Shown here in pieces: positions 20,201-26,749 of a DNA stretch of 64,000 nt. The notes under the pieces are model-generated. The model was not told the DNA's origin. It did no database searches and saw nothing but the letters and a program-made list of their open reading frames with translations. Source of the DNA: an uncultured Marinobacterium sp. (GTDB taxonomy: Bacteria > Pseudomonadota > Gammaproteobacteria > Pseudomonadales > Balneatricaceae); contig CANMWJ010000012.1 in NCBI GenBank assembly GCA_947501565.1, positions 1-64,000 of the forward strand, given 5' to 3'. The position numbers were made by a program, and so were the translations under genes. Numbering within the stretch: the stretch's first letter is position 1; every line of letters starts with the position of its first letter.

Positions 20201-20267
20201 GCCAGCGGCGTGGGCTGCGGGTGGTGGTATGCCAGAACTTTGATGTGTGCTGTGACAGAAATAACAT
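11226..20267 (-). CDS. Giant exported ankyrin/TPR/propeller CHAT-domain protein, 3013 aa
   Basis: One of the longest genes likely in this genome. A signal peptide (basic region then LSTALLLGTLPLAPSAIGG, ending near residue 46) points to export. Residues about 50-840 are ankyrin repeats (ITPLIYAIHNGNLAMVQQLV, RTLLHLAAEKGYKRLLGQLL). About 840-1480 are TPR-like helices. About 1530-1680 hold short beta repeats resembling YD/RHS repeats (RLEYNEEDEIVLL, LHFEYGPLGKPTRI). About 1790-2480 form propeller blades of the two-component-regulator type (DGTLWLGSSKGL, EGTIWVTAGSSL). A coiled coil precedes the C-terminal CHAT protease domain, with His2881 in HLATHGK and Cys2923 in LSACETGIGKPG. The ATG at 20267 is chosen over 20345 because AGAGG lies just upstream, the signal peptide starts there, and the conserved 13-base element lies between the two candidates. 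Target unknown. Confidence 0.85.
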   Translation of the reverse strand: MLFLSQHTSKFWHTTTRSPRRWLTRGVLSTALLLGTLPLAPSAIGGTLTESINASDSAAVEAQLKKDPTLLNQRDELGITPLIYAIHNGNLAMVQQLVQLGADINLSTREHGTPLQYSLMSNQPELTAWLIDQGADIHAVAEDGWTILQAVVAEDVYESAADNLQMLLDRGLSLSAKDPADNSLLHYAVALESRPLIERLLKQGADPLAENAEEYSALDWSLEREDKHLFTLLYNSVKHPLSEDQQFFLLAASLEYDRADALTLLLDAGWPVDKTQPDSPTLLQLALAAENSALARELIRRGASVLSAPESSGYEHPLTYAGWLEDPALLRAMAPELLATESTLLITDLLRYALELGDLETIQLLQPQLTRTTFEEALTPELVDLWEESGFLKQLAQWAFDTNQEALYPGLLTLALAAGDDDFIRPLVKWQRQQKNHDNLHLMFTLIEQRQDGALPYLRELHNDSQVVNQLNPKGISLLQAAIFAHAPETARWLLELGADPAQRGLISEEQTEEYDQFSEQYDYPLAMVLDALELADAGDTAESPWWPLLDQLLANSVLLQPEDRDGTPILQSALEIDQPLLTQRLIRSASKTQLEQLRIEGASVLHLLVRRADSAQIQQLLDRGISATPDLTDNQISPLQLAVTRETFEIAELLLKAGARPAPALYHQLYAAGHHKMLKRWIERYGQVDDANASGDTLLLLSLRDDNWPLAYWLLTQGANPNARDHQQRSAIWLASNNLYAFNGLLKVGANPQVLGPQGRTLLHLAAEKGYKRLLGQLLNGGFDVTAQDDQGHTPIDLAINQGHFEILQALVDALPEPEHKDANSEDVHLRYWSALYWADRKDKLLSALEKDLASAAPHPRAAYIWSTVHRRLDQLETAYNQAPAALKTQLGITPQMLITLDTHPEQVLARYPVSGDYDKREIYALLDLATEVENQQQFAAMFGYLHRVIELAPNMWQPVWFYEEMALLERKELRQLASEFANRADIRDTLSGRYIRALLQQHGWKHSDRLPVIEQYLQQNPRDSRAWMAKSYALANNSYFQEARDAALTGTAILPFYSNRDKPVELLLKNRQPEQARRYAALVARWYGEEDLRARQARYFIEGLISTGDKGQAREELTAALKASPDNARLMFQMAKLELADKRPNEAVFWMSKGAEQKADMSQSQLRRFMDAFREAGDPAQAYAVFEQYRTPRPSANTYTRALGLLQTLKRNSVYRSLLQEALDHYPDHQALNRRALRLQWQSGEKTAALAQAEKLLALYPADSKLQTLLFEYKTEHQSPTQAQQFIEQLLLTRPWDKNLWQLAQRSLPDNRSDADRLAFWQRARQAAPYEAFACEKLIDIHVGNKSWTDAHQTLQHCLTDFEQATDQVRISNRLTLLLNSAWVYENQSKQQRLPVKTIQAAEQDWLAYKSTRGSHDNYLRYRESFCRARQDLKCAANSLAERSYFSRDNTAHFHTLVAKYSQQLGAAKTRGYGAQMIARNPYDEEKLRSFLHKNLLWSGSPIVALKEIQEAKARGLQVDKDWERKALGQLGDSLSEFEQYTGNHGGPGASLRYINWFNNARKDALNSDGTQIFYKFDGDEPAVEILLPNGEMITRRDHPLFGKPTYFAKGAGFIRLTYTDSGQLARILDSSGKSIRLEYNEEDEIVLLQTSKGEELHFEYGPLGKPTRIILKDVGELRVRYDNSGEIVKVSSDAGHAMALRVTQAFQSLLSMVKKVQKVHNLKDLPRLDHQDETLDQLRADYNKAPYDSKEEQHAKLALASYLVENVRSSAGHFDEAESLLYELFDTAKALNDPRNQLDAAQAVRQLHQLYSTVKPHGLPRQEFSRWSDAQNWLRGVTLAQPQPELQQLLAEIDQQPLVLLRDAHWLQRSDFSNSAYWKRYGNAELFAKAQANSDKNALLIRRNGDLVVASDNGLSVLRNGFWQWFGYDNALGHLSANLSPLDLDGRSQILALAETDDGTLWLGSSKGLMALSGDYQAPLRFWGPAQGLTAPRIASLTTRGDQLYAATVQGVFQLTAAAKQPTRIQTLAAGNIEKLSVLSGHSNNLVYLNDGQLWLHSDGKNSSLGQAEQFAWHQAQGILYWLHNGLIYRQALNERNGIWHLSDHRAQIIARQQDLLLSKRIHELAIWQLPEVGDTLVVNTDRAINVLKDNYFEAMPLPYETRRGGLQVGPQHSFSGANGLALLSREGVYTRLNNKAQHFNNGPVYDLLSDNTLGLTFIATGSQILYLEQGQPVYAADRFSGADARILTQDQDGNLITHDGRTLIRFQRGSDQAQELFRAEASVEESGWRGGIEDIHVDKEGTIWVTAGSSLFRYANDKVQEFNYILNPELFPSRSSMLTTIYEDLNGALHVVASDEGHLDYQGVKLNGGLLRWNGKKFDNLGRPSHWFTTGYTRIDANTAIVSTSQSFAREKAGPEAHAQRRSFRTLKDPTYTAVEAKTDMLWLGRQGARFRNTNSWLFPSAGGVVLYHNGKWFYPDRLNQLLPKDQRLGQYGARTVHAVSIDGEGRIYAATDLGVLAYQSDGIASLLTDNQLGQIAFADHEHQQQQDLSEIFLTRIDPASPQGRLLARYHRMQQNIGELEQQLHASAETQGAQTAAQGNRTDNNLPTEVDRGNALKKKLKEKNRVREKLLARIENEHYGLYQMLKLDPREVAAMHKQLGPQQALVQYLPTPDKLLIQVVTQEGAQIREVNVSRQALETASSAAVTGLRYQASNLSPQLAARGLSANAPVNSRGQHDREQLQQLNWLYEHLLRPVERELAGKSQVFITPVGALTYLPFPALVRQIKPQVEYAVERFNLGVIPSMYHLNLVLQHNASYSDALLMVADPDGSLPGARREVARIAADSSSEHIILEGNQATYANLTAATDEARVMHLATHGKLNQGTPADSYLLLADNYRLNVIDIATLDLEQTDLVVLSACETGIGKPGLEYATLARAFAHANVPTVVASYWKVDDSATASLMQGFYKTLEDTPEQDYFSALAKAQRQMLSAAAPYKHPAAWAGFTVFGKP

Positions 20268-20303
20268 CCTGTACCTCTGAATACTTATGACCTGTTTCCA
20301 AGG

Positions 20304-20316
20304 TATGACGGACAGC
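20304..20316 (-). promoter_or_regulatory. Shared 13-base element upstream of the CHAT gene
   Basis: Identical to the element at 11110-11122 and in the same orientation, about 37 bases before the chosen ATG at 20267. Its position outside the coding region supports that start rather than the longer open frame from 20345. Confidence 0.45.
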
Positions 20317-20460
20317 ACCGAGAATTCCGACACCAGACGCAACATCTCCTTTTCATACGTGCTGATAGCAGAGGCAAGCGACAGTTACTGCAGTCGGGTA
20401 CTGTATTTGCGAACAGTCATTAAGGTAAGCCTGATTGGTAACGGGCACAACTGTACTTGT

Positions 20461-22098
20461 TTACAAATCGCACTCAGCTTTTTGTGCGATCCTGGCGTCG
20501 TTGTTTTGCAATCCGGTTGCCGCGCCCGTATTCAGGCTGTCACGGCTGCGCTGGAGGGGACGTTTATATTGTGGCAGTAAGGTATCGATCGCCCAGCCAA
20601 ATACGTAGCGACGGTAACGGCTGATCAGCGGTGTTTTCTCCAGCGTGTGGGTCAGCAGGGCGAGGGCTTCGCAACGTCGACGCAGAGGGGCAATGCCGGG
20701 GATCTTGAATTTGCTGAGGTGGCGGTGATTCAGTACCCGCCACAGGTAATAAGCGCACCACTCGATCTTTTTCAGGCCACTGCGTTCGATCTGATCCCAG
20801 ACCCTGCGCAGCGCGGGTGCGCGAAAGATCTTATGCTGTTGCAGCCACTGGGCGTAGGCGTTTTCGGAGGATTCACTGAGAAAATGCTGACGCTGGTGAA
20901 GGTTGTGGGAAGCGCCCTGTTTCTCGATCCCGAAGCTTTCGCGGGGCACGCTCATCTCTTCCAGAAAACGACGCGGGATCGGACGGCTGTATTCGCCATT
21001 GTAATCCCAGGGGCGCATCTCCTCGGAGTTGCTGATATCCACCATCTGATCACGATTGGCGGCACCTAATCCCGGTACGTCGAAACTGATAAAGCCGGCG
21101 CGCAGGCGAAACTCGCCCAGTGAGTTGCCGCAGATATCGGAGGGTGCCAGCGGTTTGCCGTAGTTTGCGTAGCTCTTGGTCCAGATGGCGTCACCGAAGA
21201 AACCTGTGTGCAGCAAGGTCCCGTCCAGATCCGCTTCCAGGGCCGCGAAATGGACATCTTCTCCGTAGGCGCTACCTGCCAGAAAGATAGGTTCCGGATT
21301 ATCGAGCTGCCGCCAGGCATCGGTATCGATCACTTTGAGGTTGATACCAAGGGGGCTGGCGATCGCGTAAGCGGTATCGTCTTTGCCCCGGAAGCTTTTA
21401 TTGATGGAGATGCCCTGTGTCAGGCCAAAGCGTGAGGCAAGTGCCGCACTGCAGCTGGAATCGTAACCACGTGACATGGTGGCGGCCATCTTTAACGGGC
21501 GAGCTCGTGCTGAGTCGGTGGCGTTGGCATATACCTGGCCGTAGAGCTCAAGCAGCATCGATTCGACGTCGGCGTAGGAGTCTAATCTGTAATGGGTTTC
21601 GGGTTTTGCGCAGATCTCAAAGCGTCCGTTAAAACGCAGGTTGTCATAATAGATGAAGCAAATGTCGCCACGGGAGCTGGGCAGCGGCAGTGCATGTTGC
21701 CGGCCTCGCAGAATCATGCTGAAAAAGATGTTGTGGTACTGATCGTTTTTCCGATCAATATCGGCATCTGTTATCGCCAACAGGCAGAGCAGGGAGTTGG
21801 ACGCAAAATGCTGATGATCAATCGAGATGTAGTTCAGGCGTTCAACGATCGACGCGGAGCCAACGAACGTCATGTTGCCATCACGCAATCGGCCTCCACT
21901 GCCATAGGCGTGATCGGTCAGATCCAGATCACCTTTTGAAAAGTCGCCTGCCCAGACGATTTCACCAAACCAGTGGGAATGGGTTTCAACCTCAACACCG
22001 TGATAAACCGTGCAGATTCCAGAGCGATCATCGATCTGCGCAACCCAGGCCAGTTTGGGCCAATCCGACACGGTATGATATTCGATACGACTAATCAT
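20461..22098 (-). CDS. Asparagine-synthetase-like ATP-pyrophosphatase domain protein
   Basis: A 545-aa protein whose middle resembles the synthetase domain of class B asparagine synthetases. The ATP-pyrophosphatase loop is SRGYDSS at residues 209-215 (usual form SGGLDSS), and downstream motifs such as SAYGEDVHFAALEADLDG and TGFFGDAIW fit that domain. The N-terminal 170 residues occupy the place of the glutaminase domain but lack the obligatory Cys at position 2, so glutamine hydrolysis is not expected; an amide-forming or adenylating role with free ammonia or another nucleophile is possible. Such proteins often occur in polysaccharide loci, which agrees with the flippase gene divergently placed 650 bases away. 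The ATG at 22098 has no strong ribosome site. Substrate unknown. Confidence 0.7.
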   Translation of the reverse strand: MISRIEYHTVSDWPKLAWVAQIDDRSGICTVYHGVEVETHSHWFGEIVWAGDFSKGDLDLTDHAYGSGGRLRDGNMTFVGSASIVERLNYISIDHQHFASNSLLCLLAITDADIDRKNDQYHNIFFSMILRGRQHALPLPSSRGDICFIYYDNLRFNGRFEICAKPETHYRLDSYADVESMLLELYGQVYANATDSARARPLKMAATMSRGYDSSCSAALASRFGLTQGISINKSFRGKDDTAYAIASPLGINLKVIDTDAWRQLDNPEPIFLAGSAYGEDVHFAALEADLDGTLLHTGFFGDAIWTKSYANYGKPLAPSDICGNSLGEFRLRAGFISFDVPGLGAANRDQMVDISNSEEMRPWDYNGEYSRPIPRRFLEEMSVPRESFGIEKQGASHNLHQRQHFLSESSENAYAQWLQQHKIFRAPALRRVWDQIERSGLKKIEWCAYYLWRVLNHRHLSKFKIPGIAPLRRRCEALALLTHTLEKTPLISRYRRYVFGWAIDTLLPQYKRPLQRSRDSLNTGAATGLQNNDARIAQKAECDL

Positions 22099-22747
22099 AT
22101 TTGAATGGCTTCATCGGCATGCTGCGCTGCACGTATTTGAAAATCGGGTAGAGCTTGCAGTGCATTCCGGCGAGTTGACGTTTCCTTATCTGGATCGAAC
22201 ACGGCTTCTAAGGGCAAATTTCAGGAGTGCTCTGTTTTAATGTCCATGGTGCTGCTGGCTGCAGTCTACTGTGTTCATGGCATATTGCCCAGTAGCGATG
22301 CGGCCAGTTTTGTTTCAGACGCCCTGGTGGCTTTTGCGGATTTAGTTTCCGTTTCTTTTTCCGTATTGATCAATATGCATTGTTACCATCGGGAAATAAT
22401 AGGATGCGTTGATGAAAGTGTTTTGAATAATCCGAATTTATTAAGAAACCAGATGGTTAACTTAATGGCGCAACCGGAGCTCCTCGATAGATGGTGAGGT
22501 CTTTTCAATAAGCCCCTATGTAGACCTTTTTCATTGGGAAATTTATAGCTTTATATAGTTTTTTGCTGATGTTTTTTATTTGCAGATGCGATTCAAGTCA
22601 GGGTTTTGGTATTTACCCTGAGTTTATGAATCCTAAATCGTCACAGGCGGATAGTAGAATCAGTATTCAGTTTCAAATAGAGCGGATTATGCTGATACAC
22701 TAGCCCCTATTGAGGGACTCGAGTCAGGCATACGGGAACAATAATCT
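22099..22747. other. Long A+T-rich intergenic region between divergent genes
   Basis: About 650 bases separate the asparagine-synthetase-like gene from the flippase. The sequence is visibly richer in A and T than its neighbours. An 85-codon open frame at 22240-22497 (+) has a GGAGTG upstream but a low-information hydrophobic product with no recognised domain, and I do not call it a gene. Promoters for both flanking genes must lie here, but none is clear enough to place. Confidence 0.5.
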
Positions 22748-24226
22748 GTGCGTACTTCAACAGCAGTTATCTGGAATATGATGCGCGTTTTAGGCCAGAG
22801 TGGCCTGGGCATCTTTGTCGGTATTATCCTGGCACGGTTGTTATCCCCGGAAGACTTCGGGGTTGTGGCAATCGCAATGGTCTTTATCGGTTTCTCCGAT
22901 ATGGTGGCATCTGTAGGTCTGGCGGTGACCATCGTTCAGCGCAAAGATTTGAGTGACCTGCATATCCGGGTGGGCTTCACCCTCGGCCTTATTATCGCCA
23001 CCTGTTTTATGGCGCTGTTCTGGGTCTTTGCCGACGTTGCTGCAGCGTTCTTCAATGAACCCCGGGTGACAGAGTTGATACAGGTGCTGGCCTTCGGTGC
23101 CTGGGTCTCCACAGCTTCGTCAGTACACCGTGGCTTGCTGATGCGTCATATGAACTTTAAGAAGCTGGCTCAGATCGATTTCGTCGGTTATGCCTTGGGT
23201 ACGGCGCTGGTCAGCTGCGTCCTGGCCTTCATGGGGTATGGCGTCTGGAGTTTGGTGATAGGCACTATGGTGTGGCAGATCCTGGCGGGTATCTGGCTGG
23301 TGCTGTCGGTGAAGGTGGATATGCGTCCGTATCTGCGACTGCAGGAGGTTAAGGACCTGCTCTTCTTCAGCTTTGGTATTAGCCTTAACAACACCATCGG
23401 TTACCTCTCTAATAAGTCCACCGATACCATCATCGGCCGTTTCCTGGATTCCGTGGCGCTGGGTTTGTACAACCGTGCTTCAACGACAGCGCATATCCCC
23501 TTTCTTAAGATTGCCACCACCATCTCCTCGGTGATGTTGTCCTCCTATTCCCGGTCGCAGAACGACACGGAGGAGCTGCGGCGTAAGTACTACAAAGCGA
23601 TCCGCCTGGTGTCTTCGCTATCGCTGCCTATTCTGGCGGGTCTGTTTGTTTGCGGTGAATATGTTATTACCGGAATGTATGGCGAAAAGTGGCGGGCTGC
23701 GGTGGAGGTGTTCCAGATCCTCTGTATCGCCGGGATGTTCAACAACGTGTTGCATCTGGCAGGTGCCGTTGTGCAGGCCGTGGGTAAGATCTATCAGGAG
23801 GTGATGCGTCAGTTCATCAACACAGTGCTGACCATCCTGATGATGATCTTTGCTGCGCAGTATGGGCTGGAGGCCGTAGCCTGGGCATGCGTGCTGTCGG
23901 CAATGTTCCTTTATCTGATGATGGCACAACTATCTCTGAGCATCGTTGAGGGTACCTGGAAGGAATATTTTCTTGCTCAGCTACCGGCGTTCAGCATTTC
24001 CGTACCCGTCATGGTTGTGGATTATGCGGTGGTGCAGGCGCTGCATATGCAGGATGCGATTAGCAACGAACTGGGCCTGCTGATCCTGATCGGTTTCTCT
24101 GCGGTGACCTATCTGGCGTGTCTTGCGTTCCTGCCGGATCGTGCCATTGGTGGTGTGCGTGAATGGGTATTCTCCAACTATGGTTCGCGCCTGCCTAAGG
24201 TTGTGCAGCGTTATTACTGTTACTGA
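22748..24226 (+). CDS. Polysaccharide/lipid-linked oligosaccharide flippase (Wzx/MOP family)
   Basis: A 492-aa polytopic membrane protein of the MOP exporter superfamily, which flips lipid-linked sugar units across the inner membrane. It has about 12-14 hydrophobic helices spread along the chain. The N-terminal pattern GLGIFVGIILARLLSPEDFG and the internal segment SNKSTDTIIGRFLDSVALG are typical of WzxC/TuaB-like flippases. The GTG start at 22748 follows GGGAACA by a short gap and gives a normal N-terminus. No glycosyltransferase or polymerase genes are adjacent; the only possible partner is the divergent asparagine-synthetase-like gene, so the exported glycan is unknown. It is followed by about 220 bases of intergenic sequence containing the MSHA promoter. 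Confidence 0.85.
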   Translation: MRTSTAVIWNMMRVLGQSGLGIFVGIILARLLSPEDFGVVAIAMVFIGFSDMVASVGLAVTIVQRKDLSDLHIRVGFTLGLIIATCFMALFWVFADVAAAFFNEPRVTELIQVLAFGAWVSTASSVHRGLLMRHMNFKKLAQIDFVGYALGTALVSCVLAFMGYGVWSLVIGTMVWQILAGIWLVLSVKVDMRPYLRLQEVKDLLFFSFGISLNNTIGYLSNKSTDTIIGRFLDSVALGLYNRASTTAHIPFLKIATTISSVMLSSYSRSQNDTEELRRKYYKAIRLVSSLSLPILAGLFVCGEYVITGMYGEKWRAAVEVFQILCIAGMFNNVLHLAGAVVQAVGKIYQEVMRQFINTVLTILMMIFAAQYGLEAVAWACVLSAMFLYLMMAQLSLSIVEGTWKEYFLAQLPAFSISVPVMVVDYAVVQALHMQDAISNELGLLILIGFSAVTYLACLAFLPDRAIGGVREWVFSNYGSRLPKVVQRYYCY

Positions 24227-24331
24227 TTATTGGCAAAAATCGACTGGCGTTTCGCTGCAATTCAAACACGCACGCCGGCCCGAGCCTTTTTAAAGTAGAA
24301 ACGAGAATCCTGCGTATAACCTATTAAAGCG

Positions 24332-24358
24332 TAAACTCTTTTTGAGCGCGGCCGATAA
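24332..24358 (+). promoter_or_regulatory. Sigma-28 (FliA) promoter candidate for the MSHA operon
   Basis: TAAA at 24332-24335, exactly 15 bases of spacer, then GCCGATAA at 24351-24358: a perfect match to the flagellar sigma-28 consensus TAAA-N15-GCCGATAA. It points at mshI, whose ATG is 91 bases downstream of the -10 box, leaving a leader of about 80 bases. It lies in intergenic sequence on the right strand. Function is inferred from sequence only. Confidence 0.7.
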
Positions 24359-24448
24359 AGATCAAAACAGTTGTTTGTAACACTTGCTGAAGAGGCACCA
24401 AGATCGGTAGATTAGTGCCTGTACAAAAACTTACTGAGCGGCCAGTAG

Positions 24449-25417
24449 ATGGATTTCAAGCGGATTTCGGCGTCCCTTCCGTTTCTGAAAAAGAAGGGCG
24501 GGGCGAAAGGTCTTACGGCGGTTGCCCTGGTCGAGGGTGGCGTGGCGTTGGCGCACGTCAGCGAAGGCAAGAAGCAGTCGGTGCTGACGGTCTGTGAATT
24601 CATCGAAACAAGCTCTCCTCTTACCGATATCAAATTACTGCGTGAACGTATTGATGCGCTGGGCCTGAGCGGTTCCCAGGCTGTAGGCGTGCTCGATCAG
24701 GGGGCTTATCAGCTGCTGTTGGTAGATGCTCCGGACGTGCCTGAGGAGGAGATGGCCGGCGCCCTGCGCTGGCGTGTGAAAGATCTGGTCGGCTTCGATA
24801 TTGAAGAAGCGGTGATCGATTACATTGAACTGCCGGAAGATGCCTATCGTGGTCGCTCGCGAATGGTCTACGCGGTGGTCGCCGAACAGGCGCGCGTAGA
24901 TATGATGGCTGCCTGGATCGAGGAGATCGGTCTGGAGCCTTCCGTGGTGGATGTGCCGGAATTGGCAACCCTGAACCTGACCCGTGAACTGGCTGTTGAA
25001 GAGGCAGGCCTGGTTGTCTTCCATCTGGGGTCTCCATCCAGCAGTGTGAGCCTGCTATCGCAAGGTGCTCTCTATTTCACCCGTTCTCTCTCCTACGACG
25101 TTTATCAGGCGGATCACAATCCGCACCAGCTTGCCAGTTCAGCCGTGCTGGAGTTGCAGCGTTCGTTGGATTATTACGAAAGTCAGGTGGGTAAGCCGCC
25201 GTGCTATAAATTGCAGCTGCTACCGATGCAGTTTGGTGAAACTGCGTTGATGACCGAGCTGCGCAGCAACCTGCCGTTGGAGGTTGAGGCGCTGGATCTG
25301 GCGAATCAACTGGAAGCGGATAAGCCACTGGATGTGGAGTTACAGCAGCGTTGTCTGTTGGCGATCGCCGCAGCGTATCGCATACCAGCCAAAGCAAAGG
25401 GTAGTGGGGCGAAATGA
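24449..25417 (+). CDS. mshI: MSHA biogenesis protein MshI (PilM-like)
   Basis: A 322-aa cytoplasmic protein with the actin-like PilM fold used in type IV pilus and type II secretion inner-membrane platforms. There is no signal peptide. Recognisable segments include GVLDQGAYQLLLVDAPDVPE, the MAGALRWRVKDLVGFD helix, and LQRSLDYYESQVG near residue 235, shared by MshI/PilM proteins. It is the first gene of the MSHA operon, downstream of the sigma-28 promoter candidate, and its stop overlaps the next start (ATGA). The ribosome site is weak. It is expected to bind the PilN-type protein encoded next and connect it to the assembly ATPase. Confidence 0.85.
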   Translation: MDFKRISASLPFLKKKGGAKGLTAVALVEGGVALAHVSEGKKQSVLTVCEFIETSSPLTDIKLLRERIDALGLSGSQAVGVLDQGAYQLLLVDAPDVPEEEMAGALRWRVKDLVGFDIEEAVIDYIELPEDAYRGRSRMVYAVVAEQARVDMMAAWIEEIGLEPSVVDVPELATLNLTRELAVEEAGLVVFHLGSPSSSVSLLSQGALYFTRSLSYDVYQADHNPHQLASSAVLELQRSLDYYESQVGKPPCYKLQLLPMQFGETALMTELRSNLPLEVEALDLANQLEADKPLDVELQQRCLLAIAAAYRIPAKAKGSGAK

Positions 25418-26028
25418 AACAGCAGATAAACCTTTATACCCCCAAAACACCTGCCGCGCGGGATATATGGTCGCTGCGCTCAGCGATCGGTCTGATCCTG
25501 CTGGCCACAGTCGCGATGGGGATTATCTCCTGGGGTGTGGACTATTACGCTGCTACTAAGCTGGCGAGGGTTGAGGTCTTACGTGCCCATGAAGCCGATC
25601 TGCCGGAGCAGATTGCGCGGCTTGAGGCGCAACGTAAAAGCCTGCGGGCCGATCCTGCCATTCTTGAGGAGCAGGACCGCATCCGGGATAAGATTACTGA
25701 CAAAAACGAGCTGATTTCATTGTTGAACCGGATGCAGCCGGGAGTGGCAAATAACGGATTCTCTCCGTTCATGTATGGTTTGGCTGAAGCGCGTCGCGAT
25801 GGTGTCTGGGTAACTGAGTTTGTATTGGATCTCGCCAACCAAAGGGTGACGCTGGATGGCGTATCTGGCCGTGCAGATGATGTGCCGTTGCTGATGCGTG
25901 ATCTGGGTGAAACCCAGGCATTCAGGGCGATGCGAATTGAGAAGTTTACGCTGACGCAGCAAGAGAAAGTTCATCAGTTTGAAGTGTTAGCGCGGGTGAA
26001 CAGCGCGGGAGGCCAGCATGAGCGTTAA
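25414..26028 (+). CDS. MSHA biogenesis PilN-type inner-membrane protein (second MshI)
   Basis: A 204-aa bitopic protein with a short cytoplasmic N-terminus beginning MKQQINLYTP, the conserved PilN motif that docks onto the PilM-like partner. A single membrane helix lies at about residues 22-45, followed by a periplasmic coiled coil (residues about 50-105) and a small alpha/beta domain. It overlaps the preceding gene by 4 bases and the following gene by 11 bases, showing tight translational coupling. It forms the inner-membrane alignment complex together with the MshJ and MshK products. Confidence 0.85.
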   Translation: MKQQINLYTPKTPAARDIWSLRSAIGLILLATVAMGIISWGVDYYAATKLARVEVLRAHEADLPEQIARLEAQRKSLRADPAILEEQDRIRDKITDKNELISLLNRMQPGVANNGFSPFMYGLAEARRDGVWVTEFVLDLANQRVTLDGVSGRADDVPLLMRDLGETQAFRAMRIEKFTLTQQEKVHQFEVLARVNSAGGQHER

Positions 26029-26749
26029 CCGCAGCTGGAATCAGGTGAATAAGGCCTGGGATAATCTAAGTAAGCGGGAGCGTCTGCTGATTGTTGTTAC
26101 AACCAGCATGATGCCGCTGATGCTGCTGTTTGTCTTTGTACTGGAACCCGCTCTGGAGCGACTGCAAGGTGTCGACGAGCAGATCTCCTCGCTGGAGCTG
26201 TCGGTGCAGACGCAGGAGCAGATTCTGCGCCAGTATCAGGGCGCTGCGTTGCCAGATCCGAACGCTGCGGCCAATAGCAAGCTTATGGAGCTGGTACGCA
26301 AACTTGAGGGGCTAGACACTGACCTTGATGATTTCTCCCGCAAACTGGTAGGCCCGCAGCAGATGCTGGGTTTGCTGCATTCGGTGCTGGGATCCGAGGA
26401 AGGTTTACGTGTCATCGATGCGAGCAGCCTGCCGGTGGAGCCACTGGTGATGCAGGAGTCGGAGGATGGCTCGTCTGTGACCGTTTTTAAAGCGTTTGGG
26501 TTGAATGCTGATGCCAAAGACGCTGCGCGGGCACAAGCGATGAAAGAAGCGGTGATCTATATCCATCCGTTTGAACTGCGTTTGGAGGGGGATTACAACG
26601 CCCTGTATAAGTACCTGTTGAAGATCGAACAGCTGCATCAGGGGTTCTTCTGGGACAAACTGGAGTACAAGGCGGGAACCTACCCCAATGCTGAGATTCT
26701 CCTGCGGGTGCATACCCTGAGTACGGAGGATAGCTGGCTTGGTGCGTAA
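26018..26749 (+). CDS. mshJ: MSHA biogenesis protein MshJ (PilO-like)
   Basis: A 243-aa bitopic membrane protein. A cytoplasmic N-terminus of about 25 residues (SKRERLLIVV) leads into one membrane helix at about 28-48, followed by a periplasmic coiled coil (about 50-120) and a C-terminal domain with a typical PilO/MshJ strand (YIHPFELRLEGDYNALYKYL). It partners with the PilN-type protein encoded immediately upstream. The start overlaps the previous gene by 11 bases and its end overlaps mshK, consistent with a co-translated platform module. Confidence 0.85.
   Translation: MSVNRSWNQVNKAWDNLSKRERLLIVVTTSMMPLMLLFVFVLEPALERLQGVDEQISSLELSVQTQEQILRQYQGAALPDPNAAANSKLMELVRKLEGLDTDLDDFSRKLVGPQQMLGLLHSVLGSEEGLRVIDASSLPVEPLVMQESEDGSSVTVFKAFGLNADAKDAARAQAMKEAVIYIHPFELRLEGDYNALYKYLLKIEQLHQGFFWDKLEYKAGTYPNAEILLRVHTLSTEDSWLGA

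Noticed and set aside
22240..22497. An 85-codon frame in the gap before the flippase, with GGAGTG upstream
   Set aside because: No recognised domain, erratic composition and no neighbours that would explain it; kept only as a remark in the intergenic entry.
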